Part shown: piece after piece, positions 19,229 through 27,700 of the stretch
Numbering within the stretch: the stretch's first letter is position 1
How the letters are laid out: every line of letters begins with the position of its first letter
Translations under genes and position numbers: made by a program
Source: Clostridia bacterium
GTDB lineage: Bacteria; Bacillota; Clostridia; Christensenellales; Borkfalkiaceae
Length of the DNA: 64,000 nucleotides
Assembly (NCBI GenBank): GCA_017545865.1
Contig: JAFWXO010000033.1
Location: forward strand, 1 to 64,000
Direction of reading: 5' to 3'
The notes under the pieces: generated by a model
The model's database searches: none
Seen by the model: the letters and a program-made list of their open reading frames with translations, nothing else
Told to the model about the DNA's origin: nothing

Positions 19229-19272
19229 ATAATAACCTTAGTTATTATATAAAGTTCCGCTAAAAAAAGCAA
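19229..19272 (-). promoter_or_regulatory. Promoter and operator-like palindrome of the permease gene
   Basis: On the minus strand, TTGCTT (19267-19272) and TATAAT (19244-19249) are 17 bases apart. A perfect palindrome, ATAATAAC-CTTA-GTTATTAT at 19229-19248, overlaps the -10 box and the transcription start, a typical repressor position. Confidence 0.65.
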
Positions 19273-19319
19273 CTGATTAAAATATATTTATAAAAATTTT
19301 AAATATAGCGCGCATTTTC

Positions 19320-19348
19320 TTGACTTTAGCAATTTAGCGTGCTAAACT
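19320..19348 (+). promoter_or_regulatory. Histidine operon promoter with HisR-type operator
   Basis: TTGACT at 19320-19325 and TAAACT at 19343-19348 form a 17-base-spaced sigma-A promoter. The inverted repeat TTTAGC-GT-GCTAAA at 19333-19346 lies over the spacer and -10 box. TrpR-family HisR regulators of Firmicutes are known to act at his promoters, and the first gene of this operon encodes such a protein, so repression here is likely. The match to the published motif was made from memory. Confidence 0.72.
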
Positions 19349-19378
19349 GTAATAAAATAAATCGAAGGTGGTTTATAA

Positions 19379-19675
19379 ATGGATAATTATAGCGGTCAAA
19401 ATTTAGAAAATTTATACGATGCGGTGTTAAGCCTTAAAAGTAAGGAAGACTGTCGTAAGTTTTTTGAAGATATTTGCACGATTAAGGAAGTGCAAGATTT
19501 ATCGCAGCGTTTAGAAGTTGCGTCACTTTTATCGTCGGGCAAGAACTATCAAGAAGTTTGCAAGTTAACAGGCGCAAGCACCGCAACTATTAGCCGAGTA
19601 TCGCGTTGTTTAAATTACGGCGCAGGCGGATACGTTTCCGTTCTCAACGCTTTAAAGGAGAAAAACAATGGATAA
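19379..19675 (+). CDS. hisR: YerC/TrpR-family regulator, probable histidine operon repressor
   Basis: A 98-residue TrpR-like DNA-binding protein of the YerC/YecD group. The helix-turn-helix is visible in YQEVCKLTGASTATISRVSRCL, preceded by the DLSQRLEVASLL segment shared with TrpR. It is the first gene of the histidine cluster, eight bases overlapping hisZ. The palindrome in its own promoter fits autoregulation together with the operon. In Firmicutes this subfamily has been assigned by comparative genomics as HisR. The co-repressor is inferred to be histidine. The ribosome site GAAGGTGG is adequate. Confidence 0.82.
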   Translation: MDNYSGQNLENLYDAVLSLKSKEDCRKFFEDICTIKEVQDLSQRLEVASLLSSGKNYQEVCKLTGASTATISRVSRCLNYGAGGYVSVLNALKEKNNG

Positions 19676-20579
19676 CATTTTGAGTGTTTTAACGCCTGAA
19701 GAGTCCGTTTATTTAACGCTGAGAGCGCTTTACTCTGGTTACGGTTATAAAAAATACCGCATGGCTAAGTTTGAAGAGTACGACCTTTACGCCAAGAATA
19801 AAGACTATTTGGTTAGCGAAAACGTTATAACTTTTACCGATACTGACGGTAAGCTTATGGCTTTAAAGCCTGACGTTACTTTATCTATCGTTAAAAACAG
19901 TAAAGACGTTGACGGGGTTATGAAGGTTTATTACGACGAGAACGTTTATAGAGTTTCAAAGGGTACGAAATCTTTTAAAGAGATTATGCAATCGGGTTTA
20001 GAGTGCATAGGCGCGGTAACTCAACAAACCGTTCAAGAAGTTTTGCTCTTGGCGTCAAAAAGTTTAGAGGTGATATCGGATAGTTTCGTGTTAAGCGTTT
20101 CTCATCTTGATATTATTAAAGAAGTTTTAAAAACTTTGCCAACGAGTGAAAGTGAAAACTCTTTAATCATCAAGTATTTAAGCGAAAGAAACTTGCCCGC
20201 AATCAAGGCTTTCTTTGATGAAAAGGGTATAGTTAGCGAGGGGAAAGACGCAATTTTATCAATCGCATCACTTTACGGCTCGCCTAAAAAGGTTGCAAGC
20301 GAACTTAAAAAGTTTAAAATTAGTGAAAGTTACGATTTTGCTGTTTCAGAACTTTTAAGCGTTACGGATAATCTTGAAAACGCGGTTATTGACTTCTCGG
20401 TTGTTAACGATTTAAGCTATTATAACGGAATTGCTTTTAAAGGCTTTATCGAAGGCGTTCCAACGAGCGTTATTTCGGGCGGAGAATACGATAATCTTAT
20501 GAAAAAGATGAACAAGCCTTACAAGGCAATCGGCTTCGCCGTTTATCTTGACGAGATTTCAAGAATAAAGGGGGAATAA
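19668..20579 (+). CDS. hisZ: ATP phosphoribosyltransferase regulatory subunit
   Basis: HisRS-like protein without tRNA-charging function that activates the short HisG. It begins DNILSVLTPEESVYLTLRALY, and the class II motif 2-like part MALKPDVTLSIVKN is visible. The C-terminal GEYDNLMKKMNKPYKAIGFAVYLDE fits the family. At 303 residues it is shorter than typical HisZ (about 390), a compact form common in Clostridia. It is adjacent to the short hisG, as required for the hetero-octamer. Confidence 0.92.
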   Translation: MDNILSVLTPEESVYLTLRALYSGYGYKKYRMAKFEEYDLYAKNKDYLVSENVITFTDTDGKLMALKPDVTLSIVKNSKDVDGVMKVYYDENVYRVSKGTKSFKEIMQSGLECIGAVTQQTVQEVLLLASKSLEVISDSFVLSVSHLDIIKEVLKTLPTSESENSLIIKYLSERNLPAIKAFFDEKGIVSEGKDAILSIASLYGSPKKVASELKKFKISESYDFAVSELLSVTDNLENAVIDFSVVNDLSYYNGIAFKGFIEGVPTSVISGGEYDNLMKKMNKPYKAIGFAVYLDEISRIKGE

Positions 20580-20580
20580 T

Positions 20581-21207
20581 ATGGATAAGTTTTTAAACGT
20601 TGCTCTCCCTAAAGGAAGGCTTGGCGAAAAGGTTTACGATATGTTTGAAAAGGCAGGTTATCCTTGCCCGTCTATTAAAGAAAATAATAGAAAACTCATT
20701 TTTGAAAACCAAAAACTCGGCATTAGATTTTTCTGGGTAAAACCGTCTGACGTTGCAATTTACGTTGAGCGTGGCGCGGCGGACGTTGGCGTTGCAGGTA
20801 AAGATATTTTAGTTGAATATAAGCCTGACGTTTACGAACTTGCCGATCTTCAAATGGGCAAATGCTCAATGTGCGTTGCAGGTAAAAAAGATTTCGTTGA
20901 TAACAGAAACAAAACTTTAAGGGTTGCAACCAAGTTTGTAAACATTGCTAAAGAATACTATTCTTCACAAGGTAGAGATATTGATATTATTGCGCTTAAC
21001 GGCTCGATTGAACTTGCGCCTATTTTAAACCTTTCCGACGTTATCGTGGATATCGTTGAAACGGGCACTACTTTAAAGGAAAACGACTTAGAAGTTGTTG
21101 AAAGGTTTTTGCCTATTAGCGCAAGGCTTATTGCAAACAAATCAAGTTTTAAATTTAAGACCGAAATTATTGAAGACGTTAGAAAAAAATTAACTGACCT
21201 TTTATAA
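20581..21207 (+). CDS. hisG: ATP phosphoribosyltransferase, short form
   Basis: First committed step of histidine synthesis, joining ATP and PRPP. The 208-residue HisG(S) form starts NVALPKGRLGEKVYDMFE and contains DVGVAGKDILVEY. The PRPP-binding stretch DIVETGTTLKENDLEV is near the C terminus. It lacks the C-terminal regulatory ACT-like domain of the long form and depends on HisZ, encoded just upstream with a one-base gap. Confidence 0.96.
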   Translation: MDKFLNVALPKGRLGEKVYDMFEKAGYPCPSIKENNRKLIFENQKLGIRFFWVKPSDVAIYVERGAADVGVAGKDILVEYKPDVYELADLQMGKCSMCVAGKKDFVDNRNKTLRVATKFVNIAKEYYSSQGRDIDIIALNGSIELAPILNLSDVIVDIVETGTTLKENDLEVVERFLPISARLIANKSSFKFKTEIIEDVRKKLTDLL

Positions 21208-21211
21208 GATT

Positions 21212-22495
21212 ATGATTAAAATTTATAGTGAAAATTTAAACACGAGAGAAGAGATTTTCTCCGTTAAAGAAACGAAGAAAGACGTTTCAAAAATCGTTTC
21301 CGAAATCATTGAAACGGTTAAAAAGTCGGGCGATAAGGCGCTTTTTGAGTATAATAAGAAATTTGATAAGGCGGACACAACGTCGCTTAGAGTGTCAAAC
21401 GAAGAGATTGAAGAAGCCTATAATAGCGCCGATAGTGAGTTTATAAAAACGCTAACACTCGCTAAGAAAAACATTGAAAGATACCACCTTCAGCAAAAGC
21501 GCCAAGGCTTTTATTTAGATGATGGCGAAGGCGCAATCGTTGGGCAAAAAATTATCCCCATTGAACGCGCCGGTATTTACGTTCCGGGTGGCACTGCTTG
21601 CTATCCGTCAACCGTTTTGATGGATTCCGTTCCCGCAATCGTTGCAGGTTGCGAAAGGGTTGTTATGGTATCTCCGCCAAACTCTGAAGGTAAAATTAAC
21701 CCGTCAATACTCGTTTCCGCTAAAATAGCAGGCGTTAGTGAAATTTACAAAGTTGGTGGCGCTCAAGCAATTGCCGCTCTTGCTTACGGCACGGAATCAA
21801 TTCCTAAGGTTGATAAAATCGTTGGCCCTGGCAACGCCTTCGTTGCGGAAGCGAAAAAGCAAGTGTTTGGCGTTGTGTCTATCGATATGATTGCAGGCCC
21901 AAGCGAAATTTTAGTGGTTGCCGATAACAAAAACAGACCTTGCGACATCGCAGCCGACCTTTTATCCCAAGCCGAGCACGATAAAATGGCAAGCGCCGTT
22001 TTGGTTACCGACGATATGGACTTTGCTATCGCCGTTTCCAGCGAACTTGAAAAGCAAATTCCTATGCTTGAAAGGGCGGAAATTGCAAGAGCGTCTATTG
22101 ACGATAACGGCAAAATTATCGTAACTAACGATTTAGACGGCGCAATCGACGTTGCCAACGCTATCGCGCCCGAACACTTAGAACTTTGCTTAGACGAGCC
22201 TTTTAAGTATTTAGAAAAAGTAAAACACGCCGGCTCTGTATTTTTAGGCAGGTATTGCCCCGAAGCCGTTGGCGATTATTTGGCGGGCGCAAACCACACC
22301 TTACCAACGAGTGGAACGGCAAGATTTTCAAGCGCGCTTTCTGTTGATGATTTTATCAAGAAAACGCAATACGTTTATTACGATAAAAACGCTCTTTCAA
22401 AGGTTGCCGATAAAATTGATTATTTTGCAAAGAAAGAAGGTTTAACCGCTCACGCTAAGAGCGCAACTATTAGATTTAAGGACGACAATGAGTAA
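21212..22495 (+). CDS. hisD: Histidinol dehydrogenase
   Basis: Oxidises L-histidinol to histidine in two NAD-dependent steps with a zinc ion. The 427 residues carry the signatures ERAGIYVPGGTACYPSTVLM and VDKIVGPGNAFVAEAKKQVFG, and the zinc-ligand region DLLSQAEHDKMA. The C-terminal GANHTLPTSGTARFSSALSV is also typical. It overlaps hisC by eight bases. Confidence 0.97.
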   Translation: MIKIYSENLNTREEIFSVKETKKDVSKIVSEIIETVKKSGDKALFEYNKKFDKADTTSLRVSNEEIEEAYNSADSEFIKTLTLAKKNIERYHLQQKRQGFYLDDGEGAIVGQKIIPIERAGIYVPGGTACYPSTVLMDSVPAIVAGCERVVMVSPPNSEGKINPSILVSAKIAGVSEIYKVGGAQAIAALAYGTESIPKVDKIVGPGNAFVAEAKKQVFGVVSIDMIAGPSEILVVADNKNRPCDIAADLLSQAEHDKMASAVLVTDDMDFAIAVSSELEKQIPMLERAEIARASIDDNGKIIVTNDLDGAIDVANAIAPEHLELCLDEPFKYLEKVKHAGSVFLGRYCPEAVGDYLAGANHTLPTSGTARFSSALSVDDFIKKTQYVYYDKNALSKVADKIDYFAKKEGLTAHAKSATIRFKDDNE

Positions 22496-23546
22496 TTTTT
22501 TAAATGAAAAAACCGCAAGGCTTGCCCCGTACGTTCCGGGCGAGCAACCGAAAGATAAAAAGTATATAAAACTAAACACTAACGAATCGCCGTTTCCCCC
22601 GTCAAAAAGGGCGCTAAGTTTGGCTAAAAAAGAAATGGCAAACTGCAATCTCTATCCCGATCCCGACTGCTCGGCGCTTATTTCAGAGATTGCAAAAACG
22701 GTAAAAGTAAAACCTGAAAACGTTATCGTTTCAAACGGTTCTGATGAAGTTTTAAACTTTGCCTTCATTGCTTATTGTAGTGAAAATGCCCCCGCAATTT
22801 TCCCTGATATCACTTACGGGTTTTATAAAGTTTTTGCAGGTGTTAACGGCGTTCCCTATAAGGAAATCGCCTTAAAGGGCGACTTTTCAATAGATGTTAA
22901 CGATTATTTAGATAAAAACGGAGTTATATTTATTGCAAACCCAAACGCTCCAACGGGGCTTACGATACCCCTTAGCGATATTGAAAAACTTTTAAAGAAA
23001 AACAAAAATCGCGTTGTGGTTATTGACGAAGCGTACGTTGATTTCGGCGGAGAGTCGGCAGTTAAACTTATTAAAAAATACGATAACTTGCTCGTAACTC
23101 AAACCTTTTCAAAATCACGCTCAATGGCAGGCGCAAGGCTTGGGTTTGGCGTTGCAAGTGAAAAGATTATAAACGATCTTAAAACAGTTAAGTATTCAAC
23201 AAACCCCTATAACGTTAATAGGGTAACGGCGGCTATGGGTATAGGCGCGCTCAAAGATAAAAAGTATTTTAGCGATAATATTTCAAGCATTATCAAAAAC
23301 AGAGAAGACACGACTTTGGCTTTAAAGAATTTAGGCTTTGAGTGTTTGGATAGCAAAACGAATTTTATATTTGCAAAGAGCGATAAAATTTTAGGCGAAA
23401 ACCTTTATTTAAAACTTAAAGAAAAGGGAATACTCGTTCGCCACTTTAATAAAGAAAGAATTTCAGATTATATTAGAGTTACCGTTGGTAGCGCAAGCGA
23501 AATGCAAGCGTTTATCACGGCAGTTAAAGAAATTTTGGGAGAGTAA
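22488..23546 (+). CDS. hisC: Histidinol-phosphate aminotransferase
   Basis: PLP-dependent aminotransferase making histidinol phosphate. The N-terminal LNTNESPFPPSKRA motif is diagnostic. The PLP lysine lies in TQTFSKSRSMAGARLGFG, and the preceding VVIDEAYVDF holds the cofactor-contacting Asp and Tyr. Length 352 is normal. It sits between hisD and hisB with overlap at its start. Confidence 0.95.
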   Translation: MSNFLNEKTARLAPYVPGEQPKDKKYIKLNTNESPFPPSKRALSLAKKEMANCNLYPDPDCSALISEIAKTVKVKPENVIVSNGSDEVLNFAFIAYCSENAPAIFPDITYGFYKVFAGVNGVPYKEIALKGDFSIDVNDYLDKNGVIFIANPNAPTGLTIPLSDIEKLLKKNKNRVVVIDEAYVDFGGESAVKLIKKYDNLLVTQTFSKSRSMAGARLGFGVASEKIINDLKTVKYSTNPYNVNRVTAAMGIGALKDKKYFSDNISSIIKNREDTTLALKNLGFECLDSKTNFIFAKSDKILGENLYLKLKEKGILVRHFNKERISDYIRVTVGSASEMQAFITAVKEILGE

Positions 23547-23550
23547 ATTT

Positions 23551-24138
23551 ATGAGAACTTCCTATATAGAAAGAAAAACTAAAGAAACGGATATTAAACT
23601 TCAATTGAACCTTGACGGCAAGGGTGAATCGGAAATAAACTCCGGTTGTGGCTTTTTAGATCACATGCTCACTCTTTTTGCAAAGCACGGTAGGTTTGAT
23701 TTAAAAGTTGATTGCATAGGCGACGTGGAAGTTGACTATCACCACACCGTTGAAGATATAGGTATAGCGCTTGGTCAAGCGTTCAAGCAAGCGCTTGGCA
23801 ACAAGGCGGGCATCACTCGTTACGGCGATACTATTCTCCCCATGGATGAAGCGCTTATCTTATCCGCAGTTGACATTTCTGGTAGAAGTTTCTTAGGTTA
23901 CGGCTTATCCCCAAGGGCAAAGCGCGTTGGAAATTTTGACGTTGAGCTTGTTGAAGAATTCTTGATCGCATTTACCGTAAACGCTGGTCTTAACCTTCAC
24001 GTTACTCAACTTGCGGGTAAAAACGTTCATCACATATTAGAAGGCGCGTTTAAGTCGATTGCAAGAAGTTTGAGAAAAGCAGTTGCAATAGACGATGCGC
24101 TTTGTGGAGAAGTTCCGTCAACTAAAGGAGTTTTATAA
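23551..24138 (+). CDS. hisB: Imidazoleglycerol-phosphate dehydratase
   Basis: Dehydrates IGP using two manganese ions. The chosen ATG at 23551 gives 195 residues beginning MRTSYIERKTKETDI, the normal size. The frame stays open 22 codons upstream into hisC but has no ribosome site there. Metal-binding motifs are GFLDHMLTLFAKHG and DYHHTVEDIGI in the first half and NVHHILEGAFK in the second. This is the monofunctional form; the phosphatase is a separate PHP protein at the end of the operon. Its stop overlaps hisH as TAATG. Confidence 0.95.
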   Translation: MRTSYIERKTKETDIKLQLNLDGKGESEINSGCGFLDHMLTLFAKHGRFDLKVDCIGDVEVDYHHTVEDIGIALGQAFKQALGNKAGITRYGDTILPMDEALILSAVDISGRSFLGYGLSPRAKRVGNFDVELVEEFLIAFTVNAGLNLHVTQLAGKNVHHILEGAFKSIARSLRKAVAIDDALCGEVPSTKGVL

Positions 24139-24749
24139 TGGTTGTTATCGTTGATTATGGCGTTGGCAATCTCTATTCCCTTAAAAGTTCCTTTTCGGCA
24201 ATCGGGGTAGAAGTTGTTACCACGGGCGATAAGTCCGTTATTGAAAAAGCTGATAAAATCATACTCCCTGGCGTTGGCGCTTTCCGTGACGCTATTGAGA
24301 AATTAAAGGCAACAGGGCTTGATAAAGTGGTTGTTGAAAGGGCGAAAGCAGGTGTTCCGCTCCTTGGAATTTGTTTGGGTATGCAACTTCTTTTCGATAA
24401 GAGTTTTGAATACGGCGAGTATGATGGATTAGGGCTTATTAAAGGCGAAATTCGCCCTATAGGCTCGGTTATCCCCAAAGAACTTAAAATTCCGCACATC
24501 GGTTGGAACGCTTTAACGCTATCTAAACCAAAGAGTGAAATCTTCAAATATTTAAGCGACGGCGACTGTGTTTACTTCGTTCACTCATACTACGGGGCTA
24601 ACTGTAACGAGTTCGTTACCGCAACCACGGAGTACGGCGCAAACCTTACCGCAAGCGTTCAATCGGGTAACGTTTACGGCTGTCAATTCCACCCCGAAAA
24701 AAGCGGTAGCGTTGGGCTATCAATATTAAAAGCGTTTTGTGAGTTATGA
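24138..24749 (+). CDS. hisH: Imidazole glycerol phosphate synthase, glutaminase subunit
   Basis: Class I glutamine amidotransferase supplying ammonia to HisF. The nucleophile elbow is LLGICLGMQLLF, and the His-Glu pair is in QFHPEKSG near the C terminus. It begins with DYGVGNLYSLKSSF, a HisH hallmark. Length 203 is standard. The end overlaps hisA by four bases. Confidence 0.96.
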   Translation: MVVIVDYGVGNLYSLKSSFSAIGVEVVTTGDKSVIEKADKIILPGVGAFRDAIEKLKATGLDKVVVERAKAGVPLLGICLGMQLLFDKSFEYGEYDGLGLIKGEIRPIGSVIPKELKIPHIGWNALTLSKPKSEIFKYLSDGDCVYFVHSYYGANCNEFVTATTEYGANLTASVQSGNVYGCQFHPEKSGSVGLSILKAFCEL

Positions 24750-25465
24750 AAATTTTTCCTGCGATTGATTTGTTTGGTGGTAAAGCCGTTAGACTTTATA
24801 AGGGCGATTACGCTCAAATGACCGTTTATTCCGATAATCCCGTTGAAATTGCGCTTGATTTTGAAAAATCGGGGGCAAAATATATGCACGTGGTTGACCT
24901 TGAAGGCGCAAAGTCGGGCGGAACGGACAATATTGAAACTATAAAAAAGATACTTTCGTCTACTAATTTATTCGTTGAAGTTGGCGGTGGAATTAGAAGT
25001 ATGAGCGTTATTAAAACGTATATAGACGCTGGCGTTTCAAGGGTAATACTCGGAACTTCCGCCGTTACTGATAGCGAATTTTTAGAAACCGCCGTTAAAA
25101 CTTACGGCGAAAAAATAGCCGTTGGCGTTGATATAAAAGACGGGTTTGTGGCTATTAAAGGCTGGACTGAAAAGTCAACCTTAACGGCGTTTGATTTTTG
25201 TGAAAAACTTGAAAAGTTGGGCGTTAAGACGGTTATTTGTACTGATATTTCTAAAGACGGCGCTATGCAGGGCGCAAATCACAACCTTTATAAAGAACTT
25301 TTTTCCAAGTTTAAAATTGATTTTATAGCGTCTGGCGGAGTGTCTTCAATGGAAGATATTATAAAACTAAAAGACCTTAATCTTTACGGCGCGATTGTTG
25401 GCAAGGCTTATTACACCAAGGCTATTGACCTTAAAGAAGCGATAGGAGTTTGCAATGATAACTAA
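24746..25465 (+). CDS. hisA: ProFAR isomerase
   Basis: Beta/alpha-barrel isomerase turning ProFAR into PRFAR. It starts MKIFPAIDLFGGKAVRLYKG with the catalytic Asp in PAIDL. The second half-barrel has CTDISKDGAMQG with the catalytic Asp. The 239 residues fit HisA. It overlaps hisF by eleven bases. Confidence 0.96.
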   Translation: MKIFPAIDLFGGKAVRLYKGDYAQMTVYSDNPVEIALDFEKSGAKYMHVVDLEGAKSGGTDNIETIKKILSSTNLFVEVGGGIRSMSVIKTYIDAGVSRVILGTSAVTDSEFLETAVKTYGEKIAVGVDIKDGFVAIKGWTEKSTLTAFDFCEKLEKLGVKTVICTDISKDGAMQGANHNLYKELFSKFKIDFIASGGVSSMEDIIKLKDLNLYGAIVGKAYYTKAIDLKEAIGVCNDN

Positions 25466-26222
25466 AAGAATTATTCCGTGTTTAGACGTTTTGGACGGTA
25501 GGGTTGTAAAAGGCGTTAACTTTAAAGGGTTATCCGACGTTTCTTCCCCCGTAACTCTCGGTAAGTATTACTCGGATAACGGCGCAGACGAACTTGTGTT
25601 TTACGATATAACCGCAAGTAGTGACGGGCGCGCTCTCTTTACCGATATTTTAAAAGAAGTTGCGTCTACCATTTTTATCCCTTTAACCGTTGGCGGTGGA
25701 ATAAACACGCTTGACGATTTTGATAGGGTGTTAAAGTGCGGCGCGGATAAAGTTAGCGTTAATTCGGGCGCAATCAAAAACCCAAACCTTATCTTAGATG
25801 CCGCTAAGCGTTACGGCGATCAATGCGTTGTTTTATCCGTTGACGCTAAGCGTGTTGAAGGCAAGTTTAGAGTTTTTGCTAAAGGCGGTAGAGTTGACAC
25901 GGGGCTTGACGCTATTGAGTGGATAAAGCGTGGCGTTGATAACGGCGCGGGCGAAATAGTTTTAAACTCAATCGATACTGACGGGGTTAAAAACGGTTTT
26001 GACCTTGAAATGCTTCAAGCGGTGACTGAAGTTGTTTCCGTTCCCGTAATTGCATCGGGCGGAGCAGGCAAAATTGACGATTTTATAACGCTTTTTAAAA
26101 CTCTTCCTAAAGTTGACGCGGGGCTTGCCGCATCGATTTTCCACTTTGGCGAAGTGAAAATTAGCGATTTAAAGCAAGAACTTTATAAAAACGGAATTCC
26201 AACGAGAATTATTAAGGAGTAA
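25455..26222 (+). CDS. hisF: Imidazole glycerol phosphate synthase, cyclase subunit
   Basis: Cyclase barrel that uses ammonia from HisH to split PRFAR into IGP and AICAR. It opens KRIIPCLDVLDGRVVKGVNF, with the catalytic Asp in CLDV, and the second catalytic Asp lies in LNSIDTDGVKNGFD. Length 255 is typical. The AICAR released re-enters purine synthesis through the transformylase encoded at 2392-3579. Confidence 0.97.
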   Translation: MITKRIIPCLDVLDGRVVKGVNFKGLSDVSSPVTLGKYYSDNGADELVFYDITASSDGRALFTDILKEVASTIFIPLTVGGGINTLDDFDRVLKCGADKVSVNSGAIKNPNLILDAAKRYGDQCVVLSVDAKRVEGKFRVFAKGGRVDTGLDAIEWIKRGVDNGAGEIVLNSIDTDGVKNGFDLEMLQAVTEVVSVPVIASGGAGKIDDFITLFKTLPKVDAGLAASIFHFGEVKISDLKQELYKNGIPTRIIKE

Positions 26223-26225
26223 GTT

Positions 26226-26876
26226 ATGTTAGATATTAAAAGTTTAAAGTTTGATGAGAAGGGTTTAATTCCCGTTGTTACGGTCGATTCAATAACGAAA
26301 AAGGTTTTAACCTTAGCGTATATGAACGAAGAAAGTTTAAAAATCACTATGGAAAAGGGGTTGGCTTGTTATTTTAGCCGTTCCCGTCAAGCGCTTTGGC
26401 TTAAAGGCGAAACGAGTGGAAATTATCAACGCGTTGTTTCAATCACGGCGGACTGCGATAACGATGCGCTCGTTATGGTTGTTGAAAAGTTAGGCCCTGC
26501 TTGCCACACGGGCGCGGACAGTTGCTTTTATAATCCCGTTTTTGAAAGCGATGAACTCCACGAGTTTTCCATCAATTCGCTTATGGATTTAATTGAAGGA
26601 AGAAAAATCAACAAAACCGAAGGTTCTTATACTACGTATCTTTTTGAAAAAGGGCTTGACAAAATCTTGAAAAAGGTTGGCGAAGAGTGTACCGAAGTTA
26701 TAATTGCCGCTAAAGCAAACGACAAAAAGGAAACTATTTACGAGATTGCAGACCTTTGCTATCACACTCTCGTTTTAATGATTGAACAAGGCATTTCGCT
26801 TGAAGATATTCATCGTGAACTTGCATCTCGCCACGTGATTGACAAAAAGGTAAAACAGGAGAAAATGACAAAATGA
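26226..26876 (+). CDS. hisI: Bifunctional PRA-CH cyclohydrolase / PRA-PP pyrophosphatase
   Basis: Two-domain HisIE catalysing steps 2 and 3 of the pathway. The N-terminal cyclohydrolase domain has [18 protein letters not shown] and the zinc motif [10 protein letters not shown] with PACHTG. The C-terminal MazG-like pyrophosphohydrolase domain contains [20 protein letters not shown]. The 216-residue fused form is usual in Firmicutes. The last four bases overlap the phosphatase gene. Confidence 0.96.
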   Translation: MLDIKSLKFDEKGLIPVVTVDSITKKVLTLAYMNEESLKITMEKGLACYFSRSRQALWLKGETSGNYQRVVSITADCDNDALVMVVEKLGPACHTGADSCFYNPVFESDELHEFSINSLMDLIEGRKINKTEGSYTTYLFEKGLDKILKKVGEECTEVIIAAKANDKKETIYEIADLCYHTLVLMIEQGISLEDIHRELASRHVIDKKVKQEKMTK

Positions 26877-27634
26877 TACTTCGTGATTTTCACGTTCACA
26901 CTACTTTTTGCGATGGTAAAAATTCGCTTGAAGAAGTTGTTTTATCCGCTATTGAAAAGGGCGTTAAAACGCTCGGAATAGTAACTCATAGTTACACTCC
27001 GTTTCATATCTACGGAAACCTTTCGCCCGATAGCGCTTATGAGTTTTCAAAGGAGTTAAACGCCTTAAAGGCTCGTTTTAAGGATAAAATTGAACTTTTA
27101 GTCGGCATTGAAGAAGATTATTTTTCAAGAACTGACCTATCAAAATTCGATTACGTTATCGGTGACGTTCACTATCTATCTAACGGCATTGATTTTTATT
27201 CGGTTGACCACCGCTATATCGATATGCGCGAGTGTATTGACAAGGTTTTTGGCGGTGACGAATACTTGGCGGTTGAGAAGTATTACAAGCAAATGGTAGC
27301 AGTCGTTAAAAGAACTAACTGCCAAATCGTTGGGCACTTTGACGTTTTAACTAAAAACAACGAAAACTCTTGCTTGTTTGATGAAAATCACCCACGCTAC
27401 GTGACCGCTTGGAAAAACGCCGTTGATGAAATTTTAAAGTTTAACCCCGAAATTTATTTTGAAGTAAACGTTGGTGGAATATCGCGCGGATATAAAGATA
27501 GACCTTTCCCCAAAAAAGAAATTGCCGATTATATAAGGAAAAAGGGTGGAAAGTTGCTTTTAACAAGCGATTCTCATAGAAAGGAAACGCTTTGCTTTGA
27601 GTTTGAAAAGTGGGCTAAAGAATACGAAGTATAA
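26873..27634 (+). CDS. hisK: PHP-type histidinol-phosphate phosphatase
   Basis: Metal-dependent PHP-fold phosphatase completing the pathway between HisC and HisD. It starts [21 protein letters not shown] with the HxH motif, and later has GIEEDYF, GDVHYL, VGHFDVL and LLTSDSH as metal-ligand segments. Length 253 is close to HisK/YtvP proteins. Overlap with hisI and its position at the operon end before a terminator support the role. Confidence 0.93.
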   Translation: MILRDFHVHTTFCDGKNSLEEVVLSAIEKGVKTLGIVTHSYTPFHIYGNLSPDSAYEFSKELNALKARFKDKIELLVGIEEDYFSRTDLSKFDYVIGDVHYLSNGIDFYSVDHRYIDMRECIDKVFGGDEYLAVEKYYKQMVAVVKRTNCQIVGHFDVLTKNNENSCLFDENHPRYVTAWKNAVDEILKFNPEIYFEVNVGGISRGYKDRPFPKKEIADYIRKKGGKLLLTSDSHRKETLCFEFEKWAKEYEV

Positions 27635-27652
27635 AATATTTTAGATAGTATA

Positions 27653-27688
27653 AAAGAGTAGCAAAATTTTGCTACTCTTTACTTTTTG
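27653..27688 (+). terminator. Terminator of the histidine operon
   Basis: AAAGAGTAGCAAAA and TTTTGCTACTCTTT form a perfect stem followed by a T-rich tail. It also faces the end of the minus-strand QueG-like gene at 27701 and may work in both directions. Confidence 0.92.
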
Positions 27689-27700
27689 TTTTAATAATTT

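Noticed and set aside
22488-23546. Longer hisB start inside hisC at 23485
   Set aside because: The extra 22 residues are unlike HisB, and the ATG at 23551 gives the conserved N terminus.
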